From the NCBI GenBank assembly GCA_026419785.1, contig JAODTK010005583.1:62001-126000 (forward strand): 64,000 nt of DNA, written 5' to 3'. The notes under the pieces were generated by a model that was given only the letters and a program-made list of their open reading frames with translations, was not told the origin of the DNA and did no database searches. Positions 22,290 to 32,516 of this stretch are shown here, in pieces (the first letter of the stretch is position 1; each line of letters begins with the position of its first letter). Source of the DNA: Sclerodactyla briareus (Eukaryota; Echinodermata; Holothuroidea; Dendrochirotida; Sclerodactylidae). Made by a program: the position numbers and the translations under genes.

Positions 22290-23870
22290 ACGTTAATCTT
22301 TACAAAATTTCTCCAGGGAATTGGAATTTCGGAAGATTTGGTTTTCCGAATAACCTCTGTAACCATCCTGAAAGCGTCTATACCTCATCGCGTGTATAAA
22401 CGGGTTTGTGCAAGCGTTACTCGCAGCAAGAATAGCGGTAAATTCGTTAAATGCTGTTGACCAATCCTGAGTCTTTTTCAAGTTGTGCATCAGGTAGAGA
22501 ATCTGATTTGGTGTCCAGCAAACTACATATACCGAACAAACAATGATCATCATCGTCAGTACATTCATTCGGCCCTCTCGTTGTCAGTGGACTCCGCTCG
22601 ACTCGGTCGGAGTGTATAAGCCAGTTCGGAGTTACGAACGGGCATTGCGCAATTTGTCCATTTGTGACAACTTTCCCAACGTGCCGTCCCCGTCCATAGG
22701 TTTTACTGTGGTGGCTCCTGACTCGCTGAATGATTCGTAATAAAAATGCAATCACAACGTGGTTAGAACCACTGATTCCCACAAATAAATACAGGAAATC
22801 TGTCCAAATTATTCCCAGCGAACTATTAGGTCACTAACAATTAATGAAGAACCTTCAATGAACAGGAATATAGCACTACCCCCCACTGCCAAATTCGGAG
22901 ATGCCAGCCAATCAACACCGCTCTGCGTGCCGTACGTTACTCAGTTTAAGTGGATTATTCCATTCAACCTCCAGGTTACCAAATGCTAGTATATCTCGCA
23001 CGTGCCACCACTTATACACATTACCACTGGATCAGTTATCACATTTGCGGAATTTCTCCTTGTTTTCTCATTTAATTAGGCAATACCGTGAATGCAAGAA
23101 CTATATACAACTTATTTTCTTTATGTAGAAGCCGATTTGCATTATATTGTTCAACACAAGGGAGTATGATATGAATTTCTCAAAGATTTCATTCACTCTT
23201 TGAAATACTGTGGCGGTTTGTCCGAGCAGTACAAATTTGTCACAAATGCCAGCCCCGGGGGACAATGACGCATGCGCAAGGGCCTGTCTCCGAACTGGCT
23301 TATACAAGAATGGACCAGGGCAACACCATGACATGACACTGGTATCAAGGGTACGTCGTGATAAATGCGATCGATGCAATAGCTAGACGCAAACCTTCTG
23401 ATCTACTTTTATTGGCGCAAAAGCCGTCTTCATCGACGTGGTGAACAATGGGAAGTAGAATAATGGTCAGAGTTCACGATCCACCAACGACACCCCCAAC
23501 TCGCTAGTCCTGTGGTTATCACTTTCAGGGGAAACACTAAGCGAAAGTATCTTTCCAGAGTTAGGACAACGAGGTTCGTAGTCGAAATTTCGATCAAAAA
23601 CCATAAAAGGAATTCAGACACCAAATAAGTACGCGCAAATGTTGAAGCTCGTAATAATTGGTTCCACTGATAGTATTCAATGTTTGTCGGGTGGAAGAAA
23701 TGTACGAGAGTAGCACAGAAGAGACCAAAATCCACACAGATTGGTTTAATATGAGAACTTCCTGAACAAAACAAAAGTTGTGTATGATTCCTTGCCATAT
23801 AACGAGAGCACCTTTTCCCAACCTTGTCCTTGACCGCCTTGCGCAGAATTTTAACAGTGCCATACTGTCA
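22290..23870 (-). pseudogene. Rhodopsin-type (class A) GPCR, broken
   Basis: Seven-helix receptor signatures occur in order on the minus strand but in different frames. A TM1 end (ALVI, then MARNHTQ near 23,795) is followed by TM2 with VDFGLFC (Asp 2.50) and TM3 ending ERY-F (DRY box, 23,547-23,555). Then come a TM4/ECL2 piece with DGFC near 23,430, a TM5 piece GISGSNHVVIAFLLRI near 22,770, TM6 with CWTPNQ (22,503-22,520), and TM7 with NPFIH (NPxxY; 22,392-22,406) followed by the helix-8 word RYRRFQ. Defects: frameshifts in TM1 and TM4, a stop after GGS in TM4, no Cys at position 3.25, and NPxxY ending in His. About 560 bp of foreign-looking DNA splits ECL2 from TM5. Receptors of this style often sense peptides or small molecules at the cell surface; no ligand can be inferred. 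Sequencing indels could explain some, not all, defects. Confidence 0.85.
22830..23390. other. Insertion or intron splitting the GPCR
   Basis: No receptor-like sequence is visible in any frame here, although both flanks are receptor. TATAAGCCAGTTCGGAG occurs on the plus strand near 22,608 (the ICL3 region) and inverted inside this stretch near 23,288-23,304. Its immediate surroundings are also loosely similar (GCGCA, CATTTGTGACAA). A clean GT-AG intron could not be assigned. An inverted duplication of the ICL3-coding part or a mobile insertion is possible. Confidence 0.45.
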
Positions 23871-23946
23871 CTGTGATTTGTTATAAATGTAATGTTGGGT
23901 GCCGACTAGAACATTGACTGGCCGCCATCGTTATAAACAATGATCG

Positions 23947-24312
23947 TAAGCCTCGTTTCCATGCACGCGGACCGGGGCGGGCACGCGGACACGCGAGTGA
24001 ACCCGGTTCCCATGCACGCAGTCGGGCGGGCGTTATTCTCGAATCACGCACTCTAGTGTGTATATGCTCTATATAAGAACCGTGTAGCCTACTATTTATT
24101 TCTGTTATGATGTTATTATCATTTTTAATCATTAATTATTCTAATTATTTATTATTTATCAAACACGCGGTCGCATAGGCCCCAATAGTGACTTTTCAAC
24201 CTAAACACCGTTGTTTAGTTTGTTAGAACCATTGTTCTAAATGTCAAGATAGCGTTTACTCTCATTGTCCGCTTGCCCGCCCGCCCGCCCGCGTGCATGG
24301 AAACGCGGCTTA
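23947..24312. mobile_element. MITE-like element with 24-bp inverted ends
   Basis: The left end TAAGCCTCGTTTCCATGCAC plus GCGG (23,947-23,970) and the right end (24,289-24,312) are inverted copies with one mismatch. The element is 366 bp with GC-rich ends (CGGGCGGGC, CCCGCCCGCC) and a very AT-rich middle, and no ORF of its own. A second partial copy of the end motif (TTCCCATGCACGC, 24,008-24,020) lies just inside. These are the hallmarks of a non-autonomous DNA transposon. The superfamily is uncertain: no clean target-site duplication could be read, since the flanking TAA and TTA are part of the inverted ends. Confidence 0.8.
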
Positions 24313-25252
24313 AGTGCTCCAATGCAATGCCAAGGAATGATAAATTGTAAGTAACTATTTATAAATTTCAACATTTGCTCTCAAATAAATGATGGCCTAG
24401 TGACAGCATAACAATAACATTTCTCTACAAAACTCCTAACAATGACAAGGGTAAAATTCTCTCCTAACACATCTAGGCTTGAGTTGACAGATGAAACTGT
24501 CACCTGTGTGATGTTTCCACATTCACATGAACTTTCGCCTGATTAATTGCAAATTTGTGACGATGCAAGCTGCGTACTGACTCTGATTTCATTGTTATGC
24601 ACCCACGTGAAGAGTCATCAGATATGCAAGGGGAGCAGATTCGAGAGCATGGCATTACATGGAAGACCGGTGTGTATCAATGACTTCCATACGAATAATC
24701 ATGGGAAAAGTACCACCAGGCCTAGCCCTCAGGCCTACGACTCATGCCTAGCCCTCACCTACATGAAACATTGGCGTGAGTTGGTGTCAATCCACATGCC
24801 GTCTATAGGTCCACGCTAATGCTAGGCTATACATGATTACACAACGTATGCCTATGCCTACTGCCTGGCTATCACAATTACAATTTGGTTGATGATTGTA
24901 TAATTCCCCCAAGTCCAATGAGTTGCAATCTGTGGTTGTCTCCTCCATGTCCTTAAAATGCCACAAGTTCACTGCAGGTGAGGTCAAAGGACACACCTCA
25001 TGATTCCAGCAAGTACAATAAAGCAATAAGCAAATGGCATAGGCCTACCTCCCAACTCTTACTTCATTAACTGGAGCACATGAATTCGAACAAGTGGAGG
25101 AGGCGGAGGGTTCGATTGGGACTGTTAATTTGTGCCTGACCTAAGTTTTGCTCCTTTTCTCTTGTGCTCACAGACGACTACAGAGATCACATCATCACCA
25201 GTTGTCCACCATACCCAATATTTACACTCAATTGACAGTTGTGAGATCTCCA
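24313..25252. other. Unassigned spacer
   Basis: No gene is recognised. GGCCTAGCCCTCAGGCCTA-like words near 24,720-24,770 resemble the spacer at 8-9.4 kb. ORFs are short and lack motifs. Confidence 0.4.
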
Positions 25253-25699
25253 TTAACCTGAACAGATCATGTTGTTTTTAGTATCGGGCCTATGCCCAAT
25301 TTGCAAGTTTCCCCAGAAGGTAACTGGACTGTCTGGCCCTGTGTCATGTATTACGATCATAGCCACTTGCCAATTTTGGAAATAGGGTGCATCTACCCAT
25401 TTGGGCGATGAGAACTTTGTGTTTTTTAACGAGCGATGAAATCGCTGTATTGTAGTCGTTTGGTGCGATGGTTTACTTTCTGGGTAGTCTTGACGCGTCG
25501 CTTTTGGCATTCCATCCTGTAATGTGTTAATGTTTTTCTTTTCTGCCACAGTCATTCCTAGACCTGATGAAATTTGCCATTTTACAAAGATGAAAATAGT
25601 TTGATTAAGAATATGTGTAGGTCCTCTCCTTGCAACACATGACAACATTGTGGGCAAAGCACGTAAAACATTATATAACCTTCCAAGCTTCTTTGCCAT
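25253..25699 (-). CDS. Hypothetical 148-residue ORF, possible first exon
   Basis: This minus-strand frame starts MAKKLGRLYNVLRALPTML. That is Arg/Lys-positive, lacks acidic residues and alternates hydrophobic residues, as mitochondrial targeting peptides do. No later motif is recognised. The remainder is basic and Thr/Ser/Gln-rich to about residue 95, then mixed, ending CSG. There is no duplicated copy to test conservation. A real gene would be either single-exon or the first exon of a longer one. An in-frame chance ORF remains likely. Confidence 0.25.
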   Translation of the reverse strand: MAKKLGRLYNVLRALPTMLSCVARRGPTHILNQTIFIFVKWQISSGLGMTVAEKKNINTLQDGMPKATRQDYPESKPSHQTTTIQRFHRSLKNTKFSSPKWVDAPYFQNWQVAMIVIHDTGPDSPVTFWGNLQIGHRPDTKNNMICSG

Positions 25700-27290
25700 A
25701 TTAAATGTAAAAAGCCGACATATTGGAGGCTACATTACCTTTTTACCTGCAACCAGGTTTGCACTCTGATTTCATTTTCGACGAGCGATGCAATCCGCTT
25801 GCTATTTACTCGTCTGTAAATTTTTGTAGGCTTGTACAATTTAATTCTATATTTTGTCGTTCAATATGTTTTCGAACAATTAATATATGTTTTATTGTCA
25901 ATAATACAGAACAATTTTTCCTAGTGTTTCCTGCGCTCGTAACGTATGCCCAGCCTACATACGTATATTACAAATGCGTTTAGACCTACCATCACGAGTC
26001 CCTGTGAGGTGAGCCGAACGAAGGCCTTTAGCTGCGGCGCTTCATGCTTGCTGTGCAACGCTAATTTCCGTGGTTAGACCGGTAGCTATTCCAAACGATT
26101 TACAATTTGTAGATGGTAACCATAAGCAACATCGAACTAACTTGCAGGGATAAAATGACAGGCAGCGATTCGGTTTGTAGCCAACAGTACTAAAACAACA
26201 ATGACTACGAGTCACGTGGTCATTGCGCCGTAGAATAGTGGTGAACTCCTCGAGCGTTGATGGCACGCGTCCTGGTTTTCGAATCCGCGATTAAACACGT
26301 TTTTCCCTTTCCTTGAGATGACTATGTCCTTCTGAATGTTGCTTTACTAGTTTTTTTGGGATTTCTTTTTTATGCATTAGGCCCGTGGTTCTAACTATTA
26401 CCGGAACCTTTTTTTTTTAATTGATTTTAATGTAAGGACATTTTTGTAATTTTATTTAGAATGTTAGGCTGCTTCGGCGATTACGTGGCCTGTTAAAGGC
26501 CTACGTAGTCCTACGGTTTTTCCCCATTTTTGGTTTTTGTTTTGCCAGTCACTCTATCAGACCGAATCGATGAATTAAATACACAGTGAATTGAAGCCAA
26601 TTTGAGCACAGATTTTTAAAGAACTAATCTTTATTTTTCAGTAAAGATACCTATTTTGTGTCATTTTTCGTGTTCACTCTACGTGGGCCTGCGAGATACC
26701 CAAATCATATTAAACGGCCCGAAAAAGCGGATCACAAGTAAGGTTAGGCCCCTATACGGTTCGGTGTACTTCTTCATATATTCACGAGTATGCAATTTTT
26801 TTTTTCCCCTCTTTATTGGTCAACCCATTCCAACATCCTTCAAAGCACAATTGATGCAAAGTTTACTTTTTCACAACTCTGTCAACGAGTATGGGAACCT
26901 GATTTGAAACTTTCAGCAAAATTCTTGAAGGATAAATAGTACGCTCCTTCCATCTATGTAATTTTTCAAAACGATCCACCAGCACGTTACTTTACACTTC
27001 CACTGGCCTTTTTAATCAGCAGTGGTTTCCTTGACCTCGGTGCAGGCAGTCTTCTCTCTGTTGCGTACATAGTACGCGCGCGACTGTTGACCTCTCAAGC
27101 GGTTTGCGTGTCTGCACAAAACGACCTGTCACGTGACCTAAGGCAAGCCCCTCTGAAATAGGGCAAAAGTCTACTATCACATCCGTAATGACTTTGAGGG
27201 TCCTATGATTAAAGGTCCCTCACCGGTCAAATCAAACCTCTTCAATGCACACGGCCTTAATCACGTGACACCCTACCAAAATCGATTATC
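25700..27290. other. Unassigned spacer
   Basis: No recognised gene, RNA or mobile element. ORFs at 25,723-25,983 and 26,656-26,907 are hydrophobic, T-rich frames typical of AT-rich DNA. T runs occur near 26,408 and 26,798. Confidence 0.4.
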
Positions 27291-27292
27291 CC

Positions 27293-27520
27293 TTATATGT
27301 TCACTATTTTGGGAATTCCCCCACCCCCTCCGAAAAAAAACAACCTGTTGCCTATGCTGGCTATGAGAGGCATGGCCCCCACTTCCAGGAAAAGTTGATA
27401 CTTGGTGTGTTTGGGACAAAACAGTTTGGTCAGTATACTTATGGGATTTGGAGGGAATGGATTCTGGCACCACCCACTTTGCGCCGCTACTGCCTGGCAA
27501 TCACCACGCCACTGAGTCAT
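27293..27520 (-). repeat. Dispersed repeat with AGTGGCG edge
   Basis: On the minus strand this begins TGACTCAGTGGCGTGGTGAT (27,501-27,520) and runs to a G-rich stretch (GGAGGGGGTGGGGG, near 27,320-27,335). Repeats starting with CAGTGGCGT and carrying a G run are seen again at 1,906 and, less clearly, at 34,600. The two overlapping 75-codon ORFs here are repeat sequence, not genes. Family unknown. Confidence 0.4.
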
Positions 27521-28984
27521 AAAGCACTATACTGCTTACCACCGCATTTCTCTCACTCATGAAATCAACAGTATCCCGCAGAAACATCTACACAACCTAA
27601 GTCGGACACTGTGCCAGGGACAGTCTGTGGCGTGTCCACAAACTGTCACCAGTAAGGACCCTACCCTTTGTGATTCAAAATGGAAAACAGATGCCAAAAA
27701 ATTGAAATTTTGTCACTTTAACCTTAGGATAAAGACCCCTCATGGCCTTACTGACCTTGCATCATCATGAATGTTTTATTTTGGAAAATGACCCCCTACC
27801 TCATTCCAGGACCCAAATTATCAAACATATCATGTTTGTTCCTGCCATTTAGCCGTAATATCAGTTTTTTCAGTCACTACCTGTCACTGCCTTTAAACCC
27901 CACTAAACTGCTGTGTCCAAATACATTGCACTGTCAACTGCGCGGCTCTACCACCCTACCATAATTCCCGTACACTTCCAGTGTCATGCGGGGATATCTA
28001 AAGAATATAATTCTAGGAAACTTCAAGAGATCCTTCTCTCAATACTATACTATCATCATTAGATTATTCAAGTGATTTAAGGTCATATTGGAATATCTCC
28101 CATTCATTGCTCGATCCTACGCACAGCCTACTGAACCGGCTAATACAAATTTCATGGCGATATTTCCTGACAGCTTTTAAAGACAAAATGATAAGAAACT
28201 GTACTTCCCACCCAAATAGACACAGGGAGAGAGAGCTATAACCAGGCCAACCTACACAATGGTCACTGGGGGAAGTCACTGGGCTACTAGACCTGGTCAG
28301 CCCCCAGTGCGGGGCTATTATTCTTCTAGGTAATATCAGCGGCTATTTATGATAGTAGGGAGGGAAGCCCAGGTCAGCCAACTGACGACTATATTCATAC
28401 AGCTGTCCAGACAGTGATAAATGATATTGGTATCAGAACTGGCTTGCCAATATTAAAGGACCATGGACTGTCAGGTCAATGAAATGCATAGGAACAACTA
28501 ATTACTGTAAAGAGCAGTAGATAATCACATAACATTGCTAAAAACTCGTTACCTCGTAATAGCAATAATTATCCTTGTTGTTGACCAGAACCATACCTAT
28601 AACGTACACTGTCCTGAACTTTCAACATGCCAGCAATGCACTGTAATTGTTCCAAAAACATAGTTTTTGGTCCATAAGTACTTTGATGACCTTTGATTAC
28701 ATGACATTTTTATGACATTGTACTCCCCTCGATGGATTGCACACGCAGTCCCTACAAGCATTGTGCACTCCTCAATTATAACTGCCGAGCTATTGACCAA
28801 GTGTATCCAAACCAACCTTTTGGACCCTTGTACTTGAGAACCGAGTGCCTGATTAAAACGGGAGTTTGTTTGTGTATTTCATCACGCAGAGCTCTGTCAA
28901 TATCCCAAAAATTGACGTTTTAATTTCTCTGCCTGTAACTCTAAAAATAGGCAAATTTATTCGAGCTTTGACTTTGACCTTTGC
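27521..28984. other. Unassigned spacer
   Basis: No gene recognised. CACTGGGGG (28,264) and CCCCCAGTG (28,302) form a small inverted repeat, possibly a hairpin. Otherwise this is plain AT-rich sequence. Confidence 0.4.
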
Positions 28985-29265
28985 TTCACATCAGAAGTAG
29001 TTTGGACCCACTGATTCTAAAAACCCCATGACAAATCACTATGACAGAACATCCTAACTGCACAATTTTTTCATGCAACTTTGACCTCTGATATCTTCGC
29101 ACACAAAGGTCACATGGGTTCAAGTAGTGTCCCATTTCGTCGAAGTACCTTTGAATCCGAAAATGGCCACGACAAATTTGATTCGGCCCAAACAGGGTAA
29201 AGTTCAAATTTGAGGTCAAGGTCACAACACGATAGGGGTCAACGATGTGGTTCACCATGGCGCAC
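28985..29265 (-). repeat. AGGTCA-rich dispersed repeat fragment
   Basis: On the minus strand the stretch carries repeated AAAGGTCA, GAGGTCAA and AGGTCAAAGT words with short T/A-rich connectors. It resembles the style, though not the exact sequence, of the tandem modules at 13 kb. The overlapping 93-codon ORF is repeat sequence. Family not identified. Confidence 0.45.
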
Positions 29266-29599
29266 ACCTTCCAACCGGGCAGATGCGGGTTCCCATGTTA
29301 GGGCAAAAAACTAGTTTTTTGACCCATAATTGACTATGATACCTTGGATGACATTAAACCGTTTAGTTTTGAATTGATCCTCTCATCAATCGCACTATCC
29401 CAAAATGTCAGCGATGTAGGACCTTGCTAATAGGAAGTTATGCCCTTTTTGATAGTTCAGATTTTGTCCTCTCATTGACCTTTGGTACCTTGACGACGGA
29501 ACATAAGAAATGGGATCAACTATACAACCACATGACGAACCCACCTCGAATAGAACTTGATACATGCTTGCGTTCCCCATATATCGGTCCGGACAAATG

Positions 29600-29672
29600 T
29601 TTCACCTCACACACACACACACTAACGCACCCCACCCCACGCAAACACAGACACGACACACACACTACTTGC
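29600..29672. repeat. (CA)n-rich microsatellite
   Basis: ACACACACACAC is followed by interrupted CAC/GACAC stretches to about 29,670. It is simple sequence with no associated gene. Confidence 0.85.
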
Positions 29673-30281
29673 GTGACCGCATAGATTCCTTGCCCGTTGG
29701 CAAGGAATCAAAAACCGAAGTTCTGGCAATTTGTAGAACACAAATATACCACAACCGTTTTCCTGCTACCACTACCTACCCCCCACCCCCCCAAGAAAAC
29801 GATTATAACCAGAACTGAGGTGGTGATTAATGAGCCACCTCCCAATGCTTCGTCCGAAAGTTGAGTGTCCCCTCTTCTGATTCGAATGAATCATTTGATG
29901 AATCCGACTGCATAATAGAGCACATAGTATCGAGGCTGACCCTCTTAATACACGAGATGTCACTGTCAACTGTTTGCTCCATCTTCTGCCGGACGTATAG
30001 ACCTGATATGATCTATGAAGAAACCACTACTAAGCGCTGACGCAGGCGTTTTCGCCCTAGTCTTTGAATTATTAAATTGATCAAGGTACTGAAAACGATC
30101 GTGCACGTTGTTCTACACGAACATGATAAGCAACACTAGTTGTACTCCCGTGCTATCACTGTGATGTATCTTTGTCAGTTTGCAATATGAAGATGTAGGA
30201 CAGATGTCGATTAAAGGAGTACACTCACTGATCACATTAGTGATCAGTGTTGTAGTCGGAGAGACCATCAGCACATCCAGA

Positions 30282-30403
30282 ACCGAGACCGAGTACCAGG
30301 GTGTCGCTACTCGAGACCGAGACCGAGACCATGAGCACAACTTCGAGACCGCGACCGAGACCGAGACCAGCCAGGTCCGAACTCCGAGATCGAGACGAGA
30401 CCG
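30282..30403. repeat. CGAGAC-rich minisatellite
   Basis: Irregular repeats of CGAGAC / CGAGACCGAGAC. Translations are Arg/Ser/Asp-rich in several frames on both strands, which shows low-complexity DNA and not a protein. Its copy-2 partner is at 62,511-62,631. Confidence 0.9.
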
Positions 30404-30654
30404 AATGTATGTAGTGTATAGGGCAACGAGTCAAAGCCGAACTGTATTGTAGGCCCTATTTACACCCATGCTCTATTCTTTACTGATAGACACCTCTGCT
30501 CATTGATCATTTGCTTTTTCAACGTCTGCAAACAAGTCCGCACTTCTTACTTTTCCATCTTCTCTTCTCCACATTGACTAGGAATAGGTCCGAAAACCCA
30601 CTGAGCCTAATCAAGGGTGGTGCCATCTGAGCATGCACGCCCCTGCCAATTCCC

Positions 30655-30675
30655 GTCACCCCCCCCCCCCCCCCT
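30655..30675. repeat. C run
   Basis: About 15 C bases inside duplication block 5; copy 2 has a similar run near 62,878-62,892. Length differences between copies are as expected of homopolymer slippage or sequencing error. Confidence 0.9.
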
Positions 30676-31974
30676 CACCCCCAGTTCGCCACTTTATCGG
30701 TGACGCCATGAACCAAAAAAAAAAACCACCACCCCCTCATGGCCTCATCACAATAAATGAAATGTAAAAATCAGATTGTGAAGACCTCTGCCAGATGCGA
30801 CTGACCTCTATGTCCATTCAACCTACTGATATGCACCGATACAAGTAACATTGCACTGCGACTTCCATGTATGATCCCCTCCCCCTCCACGTGTCACTTA
30901 AATCTACCTCTTTTCCTTCCCTTGCCGGGAATCTTCTTTCTCTGCATCCTTATGCAAGCATTCAGAATACTACAGCTTCCTAACCAGGCATTATTGCTCT
31001 TCTCGCTCAGTCCTTATTCCATTAGCTTCTTATTGTAGCCCCCTCCCCCCCATGCACCGCTTTCCCTATGTGGCCATGTGGGTTCGCTATTTGTCTCTCC
31101 AGCCAAGCCATCCTGATTCATAATCAAAAAAACCAATAACTCACCTCTCAAATGCAATGCATTTACCATTAGCTTTTGTCCTATGATTGGATGACACATT
31201 TCATATACCAGGACGTGTATAACGTTATGCCTCACTGTTTGTCGAAATGATAATTAGCGTAGCCAGTTTCTACTTGTGGACCTTATCAACCAATACCATT
31301 ACAGTTTTAAGTGTAATTTCTTCAACTAATCAACAGCTAGCAAATTACCCCCGGACAACAATGCCACCACTGGGGCTAGCCCAGTCCTACTATCGTGACC
31401 TGATTCTCTAAAGCTCTTAAATCGATTGATTAACATGGCATGACTACTTCATACAAGTATCCACTAAGGCCTCCAAGGTAATGTATAAGTGTACTGAGAC
31501 AATTCCTCATTCAAGGACTGTGAAGCCATGTCAGATCACTTTTCGCGAACTGAGTAACCAAGAGTCATAAAGGTCTAACCCTCTGAATCGAAAACAAATT
31601 CATGTTCCAGTGCATACTTGCTAATTTTATCATTTAGGCTACGGCGTTTACTGTCATAATTCATTACCAATTACTGCTCATCCTCCCCACTAATTAGTAA
31701 CTGACATCACTAAATTCCCTCTCCTTCTCTTCTCTCAGTATCAGGGTTCAGTGCCCCTGAAGTTTTGTATCGGGGTAGCATATGTAATGGGGTTCCCATG
31801 TTAATAGGCCTGGGGTTTTATTTTATTCCATTCATTTTTTCTTATTCGATTAGGGTTAAAATATTAGGGTTGGATGAAATGGGTTGAATAGCCCAATAAT
31901 ACGGCTCAAAAAATCGTGCAAGAAAAGGATACTATTCAGGTTGAAAAAGACAAACAGGGCGGCCCAGGGTTTAC

Positions 31975-32516
31975 AATAGGGGGGGGAGGCGAAACTGATG
32001 ATTGACTATCTAAGTGAAGCGCCACCAAGTTGGCGCGGAAGCGTTACCAGGAAAATTTAGCCGTCTGAAGCTCCCAGATGAAAGGGGATCGCCTCTCTGG
32101 CCGTTTATCGACACTGAAAAATATCTATAAGTGGGCTTTTTTGTCTGTCATTTGTATAATGGTATTTTTAATAAAATTTTCCTCACTTTATGATAGAGAG
32201 GGATGTTCTCGACGAACAAGTATCGACCGCATAGCAGTCAATAAACTGATGCATTACAACACAAAAAAAACCGATCGTGAACGTAGGCCTTCAGTACATG
32301 CGCCTATGCGCAAGGCGTAAGATGTAACTGAACTTGTAATACCGATTGTTGGACTAAAGAACCCGCTGGAGTTAAATGAAGACCGGGTGGGCGGAATGCG
32401 TCCCCCAGCCGAATACTGATAAACGCCTCCCTCGAAGTCGCAGCCACACGGTACAAGTAGATATATGCGTGCATACAACGGGTCAAAGGAAAATTGAAGA
32501 AGGAAAAAAGAATTTG
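31975..32516. other. Leader next to the satellite array
   Basis: It starts with a G run and contains AAGCGCCACCAAGTTGGCGC (about 32,018-32,037), an inverted repeat around GCGCCA/TGGCGC, followed by plain AT-rich sequence. It abuts the satellite at 32,517. It may be the conserved edge of an element that carries the tandem repeats, but no repeat partner for it exists in this window. Confidence 0.35.

Larger units (their letters stand above)
30230..31850. repeat. Segmental duplication block 5, copy 1
   Basis: Aligns with 62,500-64,000. Shared words include ATTGTTGTAGTCG-like text at the left edge, AGACCGAATGTAT / CGAGAACAATGTAT, ACAATTCCTCATTCA.GGACTGTG (31,500 and 63,609), AGTTTTGTAT.GGGGTA.CATA near 31,760 and 63,928, and TAATAGGCCTGGGTT-like text near 31,803 and 63,969. 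It probably continues past the window end in copy 2. Confidence 0.9.

Noticed and set aside
23230..23290. ACGCATGCGCA word resembling an NRF-1 promoter site
   Set aside because: A single imperfect match inside the receptor insertion, with no start site or exon next to it.
30180..30452. Arg/Ser/Asp-rich ORFs on both strands across the CGAGAC arrays (also 34,891-35,312 and 62,293-62,661)
   Set aside because: They are translations of a hexanucleotide repeat that stays open in several frames on both strands, and they are not preserved between duplicates. They are not SR-type proteins.
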